This document shows, in pieces, positions 1 to 6,450 of a stretch of DNA of 9,017 bases. This DNA comes from an uncultured Peptococcaceae bacterium (GTDB taxonomy: Bacteria; Bacillota; Peptococcia; Peptococcales; Peptococcaceae), in contig CABQBF010000107.1 of the NCBI GenBank assembly GCA_902462325.1, positions 1 through 9,017 on the forward strand. Direction: 5' to 3'. Every line of letters begins with the position of its first letter. Within the stretch, counting starts at the first letter, position 1. The notes under the pieces are model-generated. The model was not told the origin of the DNA. It made no database searches and saw only the letters and a list, made by a program, of their open reading frames with translations. The position numbers and the translations under genes are program-made.

Positions 1-64
1 GCTGGTCTAAGGGTTTATAGGTATCCCTTGAACAACCTAAATACATTATACAAGGGGAATTTCT

Positions 65-1634
65 GTGAAAACTACAAAACGACTACTCTGTTTGCTTTTG
101 TGCGTAGCCCTGCTGTTAGTCGGCTGCAGTACTACAAGTCAGCAGGAGGATGCTGCCGTCCAAACGGCGTTGGACAAAATCGACGCCTCCAGTTGGAATT
201 ACAATGAGGAAGACGATGTTTACTGGCAGGTTGGCATTGCCTATTGTGAAAACCCTGCCGATACCGCCTACGAAACGCTGGGCATTTTCGTTCCCGGCGC
301 CTACATGACAGCCTCTGACAATGGCGACGGCACCTATACCTGCCAAATTAACACAGAGGCCAGCATTTCCGGCTACACTGCCCAAACTGCACCGATGGTA
401 ATCCCTGTGGACACACCAGGCTATTCCGCCATGAAAGCGCCAACCGATTATGTCAGTGCAGCAGTCTCCTACACCGATGCAGGATTTATTTATATAAATG
501 CCGGTTGTCGCGGCCGTGATGCCGGCGCACCCGCCGGTGTAACCAACCTGAAAGCCGCCATCCGTTATATTCGTTACAATGCGGAAACCATTCCCGGCAG
601 CGTAGAACGCATCTTTTCCTTTGGGATGAGCGGCGGCGGCGCGCAAAGCGCCCTGCTAGGTGCCACTGGCGACAGTGAACTGTACACGCCTTATCTGGAA
701 GCCATCGGCGCTGTCAGCGGCATCAGCGACGCAGTAAACGGTTCCATGTGCTGGTGCCCGATTACCAATCTGGACTATGCCAACGAAGCCTATGAATGGA
801 ATTTAGGGGTAAGTCGTTCTGATTTATCGGAAGATATGCAGCAACTGTCTGATGATATGTCCCTTGCCTTTGCCCAATATATCAATGATTTAGGACTTGT
901 AGATGAAGACGGCAATATTCTGATGTTGACAGAATCGGATACAGGCATATATCAGGCTGGCAGTTACTATGATTATCTGCAAAATGCCATTGGAAGACGA
1001 CATCAACCGTACCATGATTGCCAGCGGCATCACCCTCTCCGGTACCTATAACACCGCCCAGGATTATATCGACGCCTTGAATGCAGAACAGGAATGGGTC
1101 CACTACGACAGACAAACCAATACCGCCACCATCACCAGCATTGCCGATTTTGTTCAAGCGCTGAAACCCGCTTCTAAAAATATAGGCGCCTTTGACGACC
1201 TCCAGGCAGAGCAGGGCGAAAATGTTTTGTTTGGCTACGGCGATGGCACCGGCTCCCACTTTGATGCTATCATGGCTGCACTTTTGCAGGATAATGCCCA
1301 ATATGGAGAAGCCTATGCCAACGATTTGCAAAAAACCGACGCCCTTGGCAATACCGTGGCATATCGATTGAATATGTACAATCCCATGTATTATCTGGAA
1401 GATTACTATGACGGCTATCAGACAGCCAATGTAGCCAGCTATTGGCGTATTCGCACCGGCATCAATCAGGGCGATACTGCTTTATGCACCGAGGTAAATC
1501 TGGCTCTGGCGCTGCAAAATTATGGAGTTGACGTAGACTTTGCCACCGTATGGGGTCAAGGCCACGTAGAAGCCGAACGGACTGACAATTCTACCGATAA
1601 TTTTATTGCCTGGGTGAACCAGTGCCTGCAATAG
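65..1634 (+). pseudogene. Frameshifted lipoprotein esterase, tannase/feruloyl-esterase-like alpha/beta hydrolase
   Basis: Secreted, lipid-anchored alpha/beta hydrolase that probably cleaves esters of plant phenolics; the substrate is inferred from family resemblance only. It starts at GTG 65, six bases after AAGGGGA (52-58). The signal peptide ends in lipobox LVGC (Cys21). The nucleophile elbow GMSGGG puts the catalytic Ser at residue 189. The first frame runs to a stop at 1051, with an unrelated tail after about 991. The family-like sequence resumes in the next frame from 993 and ends at 1634. Removing one G at 992-993 restores a 522-residue protein with a likely triad of Ser189, Asp470 (in QGDT) and His500 (in GQGH), about the size expected for a tannase-like enzyme. 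As it stands, the first product has Ser but lacks Asp and His, so it should be inactive. The second half has no convincing ribosome binding site. A sequencing error cannot be excluded. It is the only plus-strand gene and has its own terminator. Confidence 0.8.
992..993 (+). other. Frameshift point in the esterase gene (one extra G)
   Basis: The frame set by the GTG start reads through ATT at 989-991. From GAA at 993 the family-like sequence continues one base out of register. The simplest repair is deletion of one of the two G at 992-993. There is no long homopolymer, slippery heptamer or obvious downstream pseudoknot, so programmed frameshifting is not supported. Confidence 0.75.
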
Positions 1635-1679
1635 CTCCGCAATGGATTCCTTGTAAAAATCCATGTTGAAAAATACAAC

Positions 1680-1715
1680 GCTGCTGCATAAAAACCAATG
1701 CGGCAGCATTTTTTT
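1680..1715 (+). terminator. Rho-independent terminator of the esterase gene
   Basis: A 10-bp stem (1680-1689 with 1698-1707, one G-U wobble) and an 8-base loop are followed by A and a run of seven T (1709-1715). It lies 46 bases after the esterase stop codon on the same strand. Confidence 0.9.
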
Positions 1716-1865
1716 CAAAAGGAAGAGCTCTGCTTCGCAAAGTTCTGTTTCCAGCGTAATGCTAGCTTTTTCCTGCAATTCTTCATATTTTTCAAAATAC
1801 CATATCTGCTGGCCTATTTACAGCTTGCTAGGATAATCGTGAAATTCTTTTTTCATAAAGCACAC

Positions 1866-1902
1866 AAAAAACTGTACTGCGTAAAAAGCAATACAGTTTT
1901 TT
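1866..1902 (-). terminator. Terminator of the ferredoxin gene (possibly bidirectional)
   Basis: A 15-bp inverted repeat (1866-1880 with 1888-1902) has A6/T6 outer ends and a 7-base loop. The single mismatch becomes a G-U pair in minus-strand RNA but a C/A mismatch in plus-strand RNA, so it fits the minus strand better. It begins 22 bases after the ferredoxin stop codon. The outer T-run could also stop transcription arriving from the esterase side. Confidence 0.85.
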
Positions 1903-1924
1903 GGCATTGTAAAGAAATATAGTT

Positions 1925-2170
1925 CTATGCTTGTTTGGAATGATATTGAATTGTCTGCCGCGGGCAAACACGCTGGCAAGCGCCACAAGCATGACAAAAG
2001 GATTTGCTGATACGATACCGGCCTTCTTGATCTTTCCGAATCGCTTTATGCTGACACGCCCGCATGCAACTCCCGCAACGAACACACTGCTCCTGTTGAA
2101 TTTCATAATATTGTGTGTGCTGCAAATGCTGCCGCAAGTGCTGTAAATGCTGTTGAAAACCAGAAAACAT
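1925..2170 (-). CDS. Small 2x[4Fe-4S] ferredoxin with His/Gln-rich N-terminal extension
   Basis: Cytoplasmic electron carrier of 81 residues. Two clostridial-type cluster motifs are complete: Cys29, 32, 35, 39 (CVRCGSCMRAC) and Cys59, 62, 65, 69 with Pro70 (CHACGACQRVCP). The first motif has Gln40 where Pro is usual after the fourth Cys. Before the clusters, residues 5-20 form two heptads rich in His, Leu and Gln (HLQHLRQ then HLQHTQY). These are encoded by a 15-bp direct repeat with 21-bp period, and a typical minimal ferredoxin lacks such an extension. The start is ATG 2170, with AAAGGAG (2179-2185) eight bases before it. A longer in-frame reading from 2281 is ruled out because it would begin upstream of the promoter at 2250-2278. 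The gene is monocistronic, between its own promoter and terminator, with a MarR gene upstream. The electron partner is unknown. Confidence 0.88.
   Translation of the reverse strand: MFSGFQQHLQHLRQHLQHTQYYEIQQEQCVRCGSCMRACQHKAIRKDQEGRYRISKSFCHACGACQRVCPRQTIQYHSKQA
2117..2152 (-). repeat. 15-bp direct repeat inside the ferredoxin gene (heptad-coding)
   Basis: GTGCTGCAAATGCTG (plus strand, 2117-2131) recurs at 2138-2152 with one mismatch. The period is 21 bases, exactly seven codons, so each copy encodes one His/Leu/Gln heptad of the N-terminal extension. Confidence 0.85.
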
Positions 2171-2249
2171 TTTAGACACTCCTTTATGGATACTTTCACC
2201 TGGCTGCAGTCCAAAGCGAAATCTTTTTTGTTTCCTCGGGAACAATTTT

Positions 2250-2278
2250 AGTATACATTGCTTTTGTTTCCATGTCAA
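2250..2278 (-). promoter_or_regulatory. Sigma-A promoter of the ferredoxin gene
   Basis: On the minus strand, TTGACA (2273-2278), a 17-base spacer and TATACT (2250-2255). The expected start of transcription near 2243 leaves a leader of about 72 bases before ATG 2170. I saw no clear riboswitch in that leader. Confidence 0.85.
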
Positions 2279-2352
2279 CATTTTTATTTCACGGCACGTA
2301 CGATTACTATAAAAATCTCACTACAACAATTCCTAAGATTTCACTGCCGTCA

Positions 2353-2397
2353 AAAGCCACTGCAATCTCAAAAAGCTCACAAAAATTGCATGGCTTT
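2353..2397 (-). terminator. Weak hairpin terminator after marR
   Basis: An inverted repeat (AAAGCCACTGCAAT at 2353-2366 with ATTGCATGGCTTT at 2385-2397, one bulge) lies just past the MarR stop codon and before the ferredoxin promoter. Only a short T-run follows in minus-strand RNA, so termination may be partial, with some read-through into the ferredoxin gene. Confidence 0.45.
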
Positions 2398-2402
2398 CTT
2401 TA

Positions 2403-2876
2403 TCAAAAAATCCGCTCTAAATCAGCAAAAAACCTTTGAATACAATCAATTTCTTCTTCGCTGTAGGCATCCAACACCGTTTCTAACCGCCGAAATATTT
2501 GCTGATGTACCTGCCCATGTACAAAATGGATTTCTTGTCCTGCCGGTGTGAGAACATAAGCTAATTCCTTTTTACTGTTTTCTGCATGCTGCGCCTGAAT
2601 CAATTCTTTTTTCAACAATCTTGCTGTAATTTTAGAAATGCCGCTGCGCGTAATACCCAACGCATTGGCAATTGAAATCGCGTTGGTATTTTGATGCTCG
2701 CCAATATACGCCAATACATGTACATCACTAATGGAAATCGCATAAGTTTCTAAAAATTGTCGCAACTGCGCTTCAAACTCATTATCTTGCTCCAGATGAT
2801 GATGGTCTTCCAAATTTAGCGTAGTCACCATCTGTTGTAACTGCATAATAAAAGATTTTTTAGCCGATGTTATCAT
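2403..2876 (-). CDS. MarR-family transcriptional regulator
   Basis: A 157-residue dimeric winged-helix DNA-binding protein, normal length for MarR. Helices at about 35-62 lead into the helix-turn-helix at 65-93 (core NALGITRSGISKIT, recognition helix about 76-88). The wing follows at about 94-110, ending in the typical LTPAG turn, and C-terminal dimerisation helices complete it. The His-rich N-terminal stretch (HHH at 25-27) is unusual. The start is ATG 2876, six bases after AAGGGG. A TATAAT box lies just upstream and three 10-bp repeats further up. The neighbouring ferredoxin could be its target, though the repeats near its own promoter equally suggest autoregulation. The effector cannot be predicted. 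MarR proteins often sense phenolic compounds, and an esterase releasing phenolics is encoded nearby, but that link is speculation. Confidence 0.92.
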   Translation of the reverse strand: MITSAKKSFIMQLQQMVTTLNLEDHHHLEQDNEFEAQLRQFLETYAISISDVHVLAYIGEHQNTNAISIANALGITRSGISKITARLLKKELIQAQHAENSKKELAYVLTPAGQEIHFVHGQVHQQIFRRLETVLDAYSEEEIDCIQRFFADLERIF

Positions 2877-2898
2877 ACAAATCCCCTTTCCATCCGCA

Positions 2899-2927
2899 AT
2901 TATACAAACTCTTTTGTGCTAAAGGTC
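2899..2927 (-). promoter_or_regulatory. Probable promoter of the MarR gene
   Basis: A perfect TATAAT (2899-2904, minus strand) lies 22 bases before the start codon. The -35 region at 17-base spacing (2922-2927, GACCTT) is poor, which suggests a weak or regulated promoter. The leader would be only about 15 bases. Confidence 0.55.
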
Positions 2928-2978
2928 CCGCCTGGAGGCTGTTTCAGAATTTCTTCATCAATCATCAAAGGAAACTGT

Positions 2979-3009
2979 CTTCAAAATTCTTCAACATTCT
3001 TCAAACATT
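2979..3009 (-). repeat. Three tandem 10-bp direct repeats upstream of marR
   Basis: Plus-strand copies CTTCAAAATT (2979-2988), CTTCAACATT (2989-2998) and CTTCAAACATT (2999-3009) are head to tail at 10-base spacing, about one helical turn. They lie 50-80 bases upstream of the marR -35 region and just after the tRNA terminator, a position suited to cooperative protein binding on one face of the DNA. The binding protein is unknown. Confidence 0.6.
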
Positions 3010-3021
3010 TTAGATAAAGGG

Positions 3022-3059
3022 AAAACCCCAGAAGCCTATTCATTAATAGGTTTCTGGGG
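3022..3059 (-). terminator. Terminator of the tRNA-Cys/tRNA-Leu operon
   Basis: A 15-bp stem (3026-3040 with 3045-3059, one G-U wobble) with a four-base loop is followed in minus-strand RNA by UUUU (3022-3025). It begins 12 bases after the tRNA-Leu 3' end. Confidence 0.85.
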
Positions 3060-3071
3060 TCTTAGAAAAAA

Positions 3072-3157
3072 TGCCGGAGACCGGGGTCGAACCGGTACGG
3101 AGTATTACCTCCGCAGGATTTTAAGTCCTGTGCGTCTGCCTATTCCGCCACTCCGGC
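3072..3157 (-). tRNA. tRNA-Leu (UAA anticodon)
   Basis: An 86-base class II tRNA. The acceptor stem is GCCGGAG paired with CTCCGGC (perfect) and the discriminator is A at 3072. The anticodon stem CAGGA/TCCTG encloses the loop CTTAAAA, giving anticodon UAA, which reads UUA/UUG leucine codons. A long variable arm with stem CGGAG/CTCCG and a TTCGA T-loop agree with tRNA-Leu. The CCA tail is not encoded: after the discriminator the minus strand reads TTTTTT. It is co-transcribed behind tRNA-Cys with one base between. Confidence 0.96.
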
Positions 3158-3158
3158 G

Positions 3159-3233
3159 TGGAGGCGACATCCAGATTCGAACTGGAGGATAAAGGATTTG
3201 CAGTCCTCTGCCTTACCACTTGGCTATGTCGCC
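3159..3233 (-). tRNA. tRNA-Cys (GCA anticodon)
   Basis: The acceptor stem GGCGACA pairs with TGTCGCC, the discriminator is U as expected for Cys, and the CCA tail is encoded (3159-3161). Anticodon stem AGGA/TCCT with loop CTGCAAA gives GCA, reading UGC/UGU. The T arm contains GTTCGAATC. It is the first gene of a two-tRNA transcript, starting about 20 bases downstream of a consensus -10 box. Confidence 0.97.
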
Positions 3234-3252
3234 AACCAACTGACATTTATAG

Positions 3253-3281
3253 ATTATATCAGGAGATAGAAATACTGTCAA
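3253..3281 (-). promoter_or_regulatory. Consensus promoter of the tRNA operon
   Basis: TTGACA (3276-3281), 17 bases, then TATAAT (3253-3258) on the minus strand match the sigma-A consensus at all 12 positions. The AT-rich sequence just upstream could act as an UP element and overlaps the end of comEA. No terminator separates comEA from this promoter. Confidence 0.92.
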
Positions 3282-3289
3282 CAGTTTTT

Positions 3290-3850
3290 TTAAATTTTTA
3301 TCTTATTTTTTATCTGTGCAAAGGTAGCTGCACCAATGCCATTGACTTGCTGTATGTCCTCTATCTTTTTGAACAATCCCTGCTGGGCGCGGTAATCTAA
3401 GATGGCCTGCGCTTTCACTTGCCCAATGCCAGGCAGCGTCATCAACTGCTGCAAATCGGCCTGATTCAAATCTACCAGCGCGCTTTCTGCCGACATTTCT
3501 GTCGCCTCCGCTTCACCAACAGCAGGCACAATAATTTTCTGTCCGTCCGATAATACTGCCGCCCGATTTAGCGCATCTACATCGGCAGTTTCACTAAGAC
3601 CGGCCAGGTTTATCGCGTCCTCCACCCGCTGACCTTCCAAAAGCGTATACACGCCTGGCTTTTGCACTGCGCCTGCTACATGCACCACAATTTCCGGTTG
3701 CGGCGTTTCATCAAGCTGTGTTTGCTGTTCCGGCTGCACAGAGAGGAACGGCTCCTCCACCGGTGCAGGCTGTAATTGTTTCACGAAAAAACAAACAACC
3801 ATCATCATCAATACACCGGCTGCCAGCCATTTTTTATCAATATTCTTCAC
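3290..3850 (-). CDS. comEA: ComEA-type DNA-binding/uptake protein
   Basis: Membrane-anchored receptor that binds incoming double-stranded DNA during natural transformation (known role of the family). 186 residues: a short cytoplasmic start, one membrane helix at about 8-24, a Pro/Gln/Glu-rich linker to 52, an SLBB-like domain at about 53-110 (VHVAGAVQKPGVY), a short linker, and a double helix-hairpin-helix DNA-binding region at 125-186 (LPGIG at 139-143, VNGIG at 169-173). The length and domain order match ComEA of Gram-positive bacteria. The start is GTG 3850, six bases after GGGGG. The frame stays open upstream but would overlap the preceding lipoprotein gene deeply and lacks another good ribosome site. 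It overlaps that gene by 14 bases, so the two are translationally coupled. comEB and comEC, the usual partners, do not follow; tRNA genes do. Confidence 0.93.
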   Translation of the reverse strand: MKNIDKKWLAAGVLMMMVVCFFVKQLQPAPVEEPFLSVQPEQQTQLDETPQPEIVVHVAGAVQKPGVYTLLEGQRVEDAINLAGLSETADVDALNRAAVLSDGQKIIVPAVGEAEATEMSAESALVDLNQADLQQLMTLPGIGQVKAQAILDYRAQQGLFKKIEDIQQVNGIGAATFAQIKNKIKI

Positions 3851-5306
3851 CAATTTCCCCCGCTTTAAAATGTAACACATACCACCGCTGATTATGCTCC
3901 ACCATTTGAAATTGCACCTGCTGCTGTATCCACTGGTGGGAACTGTTCTGTCCAATCATCACCACAGTGCAGAGCTGTCCTAGTTCATTCTCTTCTATCG
4001 ATAAGCTTCTGCTCCAAAACATAACCGGACCTTCCACCGGCGTTTGTCCTTTTTGGAGCTGTTCCAGCCCTTCCAGATTGGCATAAAACTGCTCCTGTTC
4101 TTCTTGTGTAACCGCCTGCCCCAGCAGCAATTTGGCATAAACACTGCTGGCGCCGCGCAAAACTGTCATCAGCACGTCTGTAGAGGTGGTTTGCTGCCCT
4201 TGCTGCATCGCTTGTTGGTCAAAAGAAAACCGCTCTTGCTGCGGACCACTGCTATATCCGACTTTCCCATCTTCGCTTACTAACAGGCTGCTGCCCGAAA
4301 TACGCCATTGTTGCACTTCTTCTCCCAACCCATTGATAAGATGCAGCGTAAAACAATTATCGGATAAGCTCCCGCCATCGGTAATATATATCATTTTGCC
4401 GCCTGCCACAAATTTAGCATCGTAAACGTATTCCTCAGTTAAGGCAACCGTTTTGCTGACCTGATTGATATTGGCAATGTAAGTGAGACCAAAATTATTT
4501 TCGCCACTCAGCAACACACTGCGCAAATAATGGTCCCGATAACTGCCCTTGCCGATCACTTTCACAGTTTCCTTTTCCTGATTTGCCAGCACTGTATAAA
4601 TTGCTTCTTGATTATCCTGGTCCATGCCCCAACGGGTCCCATAGTAATACGTATCATCCAGTTGGGCTTTATAATAAAGCTGTTCTGTAGTTTCGTACAA
4701 TTCCGCTTTTTTCTGGGACTCCATATAATACAAAGAGCCGATCGCACTGCGCGGCTGTTCCAAATATAGTTTATGGCTTTCCAAAGGCGACCAGAAAAAT
4801 GAAGTGACAGTTTCGGCTGCCAATTCCTCTACAAGAACACATTTTTGTTTTTCCAAATCATACACTGTGAGCATGCCTTCCCCGCTAAAAGCCACCATGG
4901 TGCCGTCCTCATTCCAGCCAGTTCGTGCAATAAAAGGACGTTTTTCTGCAATTAACGTAATCGTTTGTCGGGTTTGATCAATCAGATACAAATTCACAAA
5001 GACCTGTCCGGGGCCCTTTAAGATACTCTCATCCTGCTCCTGCAGCCGTTCTTCATAGAAAATCTGCTGTCCATCGGCACTGGCGGTCAAAAACAGTTTG
5101 CCTTGGCCGAGCTGCTGCTGATAACAATTTTCAGAAGCAAAGGGCACAGCGGCATGGATATCCAGCCAACCGACTACCGTATCCTCTTCTAATTTTCCAC
5201 CCTGCTCCACAATATAAACCTGATTGTCCTCAAAAACTTCGCTGCCACAGGCTGTAAGACTCAACACTAACGCAAGAAGACAAACACTCCATATCCATTT
5301 TTTCAT
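3837..5306 (-). CDS. Large secreted lipoprotein of unknown function, possible beta-propeller
   Basis: 489 residues, and I do not recognise the family. The N-terminal signal peptide ends in lipobox LTAC (Cys20), so it should be lipid-anchored outside the membrane. The start is ATG 5306, seven bases after GGGTGG (5314-5319); the in-frame ATG at 5312 is only one base from that site. Residues of about 60-340 contain repeated short beta-rich blocks such as WNEDGTMVAFSG and FFWSPLESHKLYL. These resemble TolB or WD40-like propeller blades, but this is inference from pattern. The last 110 residues look like a separate alpha+beta domain with an amphipathic helix (VLMTVLRGASSVYAKLLLG) and strands ending WYVLHF. 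It precedes comEA with a 14-base overlap, so it may act at the cell surface with DNA uptake, or simply share a transcript. No strong promoter was found; direct repeats lie just upstream. Confidence 0.82.
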   Translation of the reverse strand: MKKWIWSVCLLALVLSLTACGSEVFEDNQVYIVEQGGKLEEDTVVGWLDIHAAVPFASENCYQQQLGQGKLFLTASADGQQIFYEERLQEQDESILKGPGQVFVNLYLIDQTRQTITLIAEKRPFIARTGWNEDGTMVAFSGEGMLTVYDLEKQKCVLVEELAAETVTSFFWSPLESHKLYLEQPRSAIGSLYYMESQKKAELYETTEQLYYKAQLDDTYYYGTRWGMDQDNQEAIYTVLANQEKETVKVIGKGSYRDHYLRSVLLSGENNFGLTYIANINQVSKTVALTEEYVYDAKFVAGGKMIYITDGGSLSDNCFTLHLINGLGEEVQQWRISGSSLLVSEDGKVGYSSGPQQERFSFDQQAMQQGQQTTSTDVLMTVLRGASSVYAKLLLGQAVTQEEQEQFYANLEGLEQLQKGQTPVEGPVMFWSRSLSIEENELGQLCTVVMIGQNSSHQWIQQQVQFQMVEHNQRWYVLHFKAGEIGEEY

Positions 5307-5333
5307 ATACATACCACCCGATAGGATACTTAC

Positions 5334-5358
5334 ACGCTTTTTACAAACGCTTTTTCAA
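5334..5358. repeat. Tandem direct repeat just upstream of the lipoprotein-comEA unit
   Basis: ACGCTTTTTACAA (5334-5346) is followed directly by ACGCTTTTTCAA (5347-5358). The copies differ by one base inserted or deleted. They lie 28-52 bases before the lipoprotein start codon, where a regulator could bind. The protein is unknown. Confidence 0.55.
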
Positions 5359-5624
5359 TTTCTGAATAGCTTTAAATTACCATACTATTGCAACCTATGC
5401 AACCAAAATCCTTCGACAAAAAATCTCGTTTTGCCGCATCAACCGACTTTTCCTTATCAAGCTAGCCTGCAAAGTCTTCTTATGTTCTACAAATACTGCC
5501 TTGCTTGCTGAAATCCAGCGGGCAAACTAAACTTTTATACAGGGTTCGGCACCCATTTCCAGACTATCGCTATTAAATTTGCTGATAAGTCCGTTGCCTG
5601 TCTGACAGAGCATTATTTATAAGA
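5359..5624. other. Intergenic stretch without a recognised gene
   Basis: No supported coding sequence or RNA is seen. Short open frames here lack ribosome sites or family-like composition. The only structure noted is the direct repeat TGCAACC at 5389-5395 and 5398-5404 (9-base period). The promoter of the lipoprotein-comEA unit should be in this part, but only weak matches to -35/-10 boxes exist. Confidence 0.5.
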
Positions 5625-5627
5625 AAG

Positions 5628-5661
5628 AAAAAATCGCCAGATTGTTCTTCTCTGACGATTT
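5628..5661 (-). terminator. Terminator of the ABC importer operon
   Basis: An 11-bp stem (5631-5641 with 5651-5661, one G-U wobble in minus-strand RNA) and a 9-base loop are followed by a run of U (5628-5633 on the template). It starts 15 bases after the ATPase stop codon. Confidence 0.88.
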
Positions 5662-5676
5662 CCTTCTTAATTCTCT

Positions 5677-6450
5677 TTAGTTGCCGCACTCGATACTGAT
5701 TTCATTAAAAATACCTAAAATATCTTCCACTTTTGTTTCAGCTTTTTTCTTAGCGTCGTAATCCAAAATACTGTCGCCCTGATGCATCATAATTAATCGG
5801 TTGCCATATTCTACAGCATGGCGCAGGTTGTGAGTCACCATCAATGTAGTCAACTGTTTTTCCTGCACCAGCTCGTTGGTCAGTTCCATGATAATTTCCG
5901 AGGTTTTGGGATCTAAAGCCGCCGTATGCTCATCTAAAATCAAAAAATCCAGCGGCACCATCGTTGACATCAAAAGCGCCATAGCCTGCCGTTGGCCACC
6001 AGATAGAGAGCCAACTTTCACATACAATTTATCTTCTAAGCCTAACCTCAACCGGGATAATTGCTCCTGATAATGCTGAATTCGTTTTTTGTTGATACCG
6101 GCAGTTAAGTTGAAAGGCTTCCCTTTGTTATCGGCCATAGCCATATTTTGCAGAATATTCATAGACGGGCAGGTGCCTTTGGCCGGATCCTGAAATACGC
6201 GGCCAATAAATTTAGAACGCTGATATTCTTTTAACTTGTTGATATTTTTCCCCTGCACCAAAATATTGCCGCTGTCTAAAGGAATACTGCCGCAAATCAA
6301 ATTTAAAATGGTGGTTTTGCCAGAGCCGTTGCTGCCAATCACAGAGATAAACTCTCCTTGATTTACATGCAGATTAAAGTTGGAAAATAGCGTGGTCTCA
6401 TTGACCGTACCGATATTATAAGTCTTGCAAATGTTCTCCAATTTAAGCAC
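5677..6450 (-). CDS. trpZ: ABC transporter ATP-binding protein (tryptophan importer, TrpZ-like)
   Basis: Cytoplasmic ATPase that powers import through the TrpY-like permease. 257 residues with every nucleotide-binding motif intact: Walker A GSNGSGKT (39-46), Q-loop Gln87 (FQDP), signature LSGGQ (149-153), Walker B FLILDE (169-174) with the D-loop after it, and switch His207. The sequence QDPAKGTCPSMNILQN after the Q-loop is typical of the ATPases paired with this class of permease (COG1101). The start is GTG 6450, eight bases after GGGAGG (6459-6464). It overlaps the permease stop by eight bases, indicating translational coupling. It is the last gene of the operon, followed by a terminator. 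The substrate is inferred from the operon's T-box. Confidence 0.93.
   Translation of the reverse strand: MLKLENICKTYNIGTVNETTLFSNFNLHVNQGEFISVIGSNGSGKTTILNLICGSIPLDSGNILVQGKNINKLKEYQRSKFIGRVFQDPAKGTCPSMNILQNMAMADNKGKPFNLTAGINKKRIQHYQEQLSRLRLGLEDKLYVKVGSLSGGQRQAMALLMSTMVPLDFLILDEHTAALDPKTSEIIMELTNELVQEKQLTTLMVTHNLRHAVEYGNRLIMMHQGDSILDYDAKKKAETKVEDILGIFNEISIECGN

Noticed and set aside
11..50. Promoter for the esterase gene
   Set aside because: TTGAAC and TATACA-like boxes occur, but not at a workable spacing; the real promoter may lie left of the window.
116..646. Long minus-strand open frame opposite the esterase gene
   Set aside because: It is antisense to a gene with clear family motifs, has low-complexity Gly/Ala/Ile composition, and has no ribosome site or recognisable domain.
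969..1634. Independent gene starting at ATG 969
   Set aside because: There is no ribosome site, and the sequence is the direct C-terminal continuation of the esterase in a shifted frame.
1482..1778. Minus-strand open frame spanning the esterase 3' end and its terminator
   Set aside because: Its middle is the terminator hairpin and its end is antisense to the esterase; at most the first 30 codons look protein-like.
2171..2281. N-terminal extension of the ferredoxin reading to a start at 2281
   Set aside because: It would begin upstream of the consensus promoter at 2250-2278, and ATG 2170 has a clear ribosome site.
3851..3955. N-terminal extension of ComEA to 3955
   Set aside because: It would overlap the lipoprotein gene by over 100 bases, lacks a ribosome site, and family-like sequence begins at the GTG at 3850.
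5359..5440. Short minus-strand ORF (MRQNEIFCRRILVA) as a leader peptide of the lipoprotein gene
   Set aside because: The purine-rich sequence is too far from the ATG, and no attenuator or other supporting structure follows.
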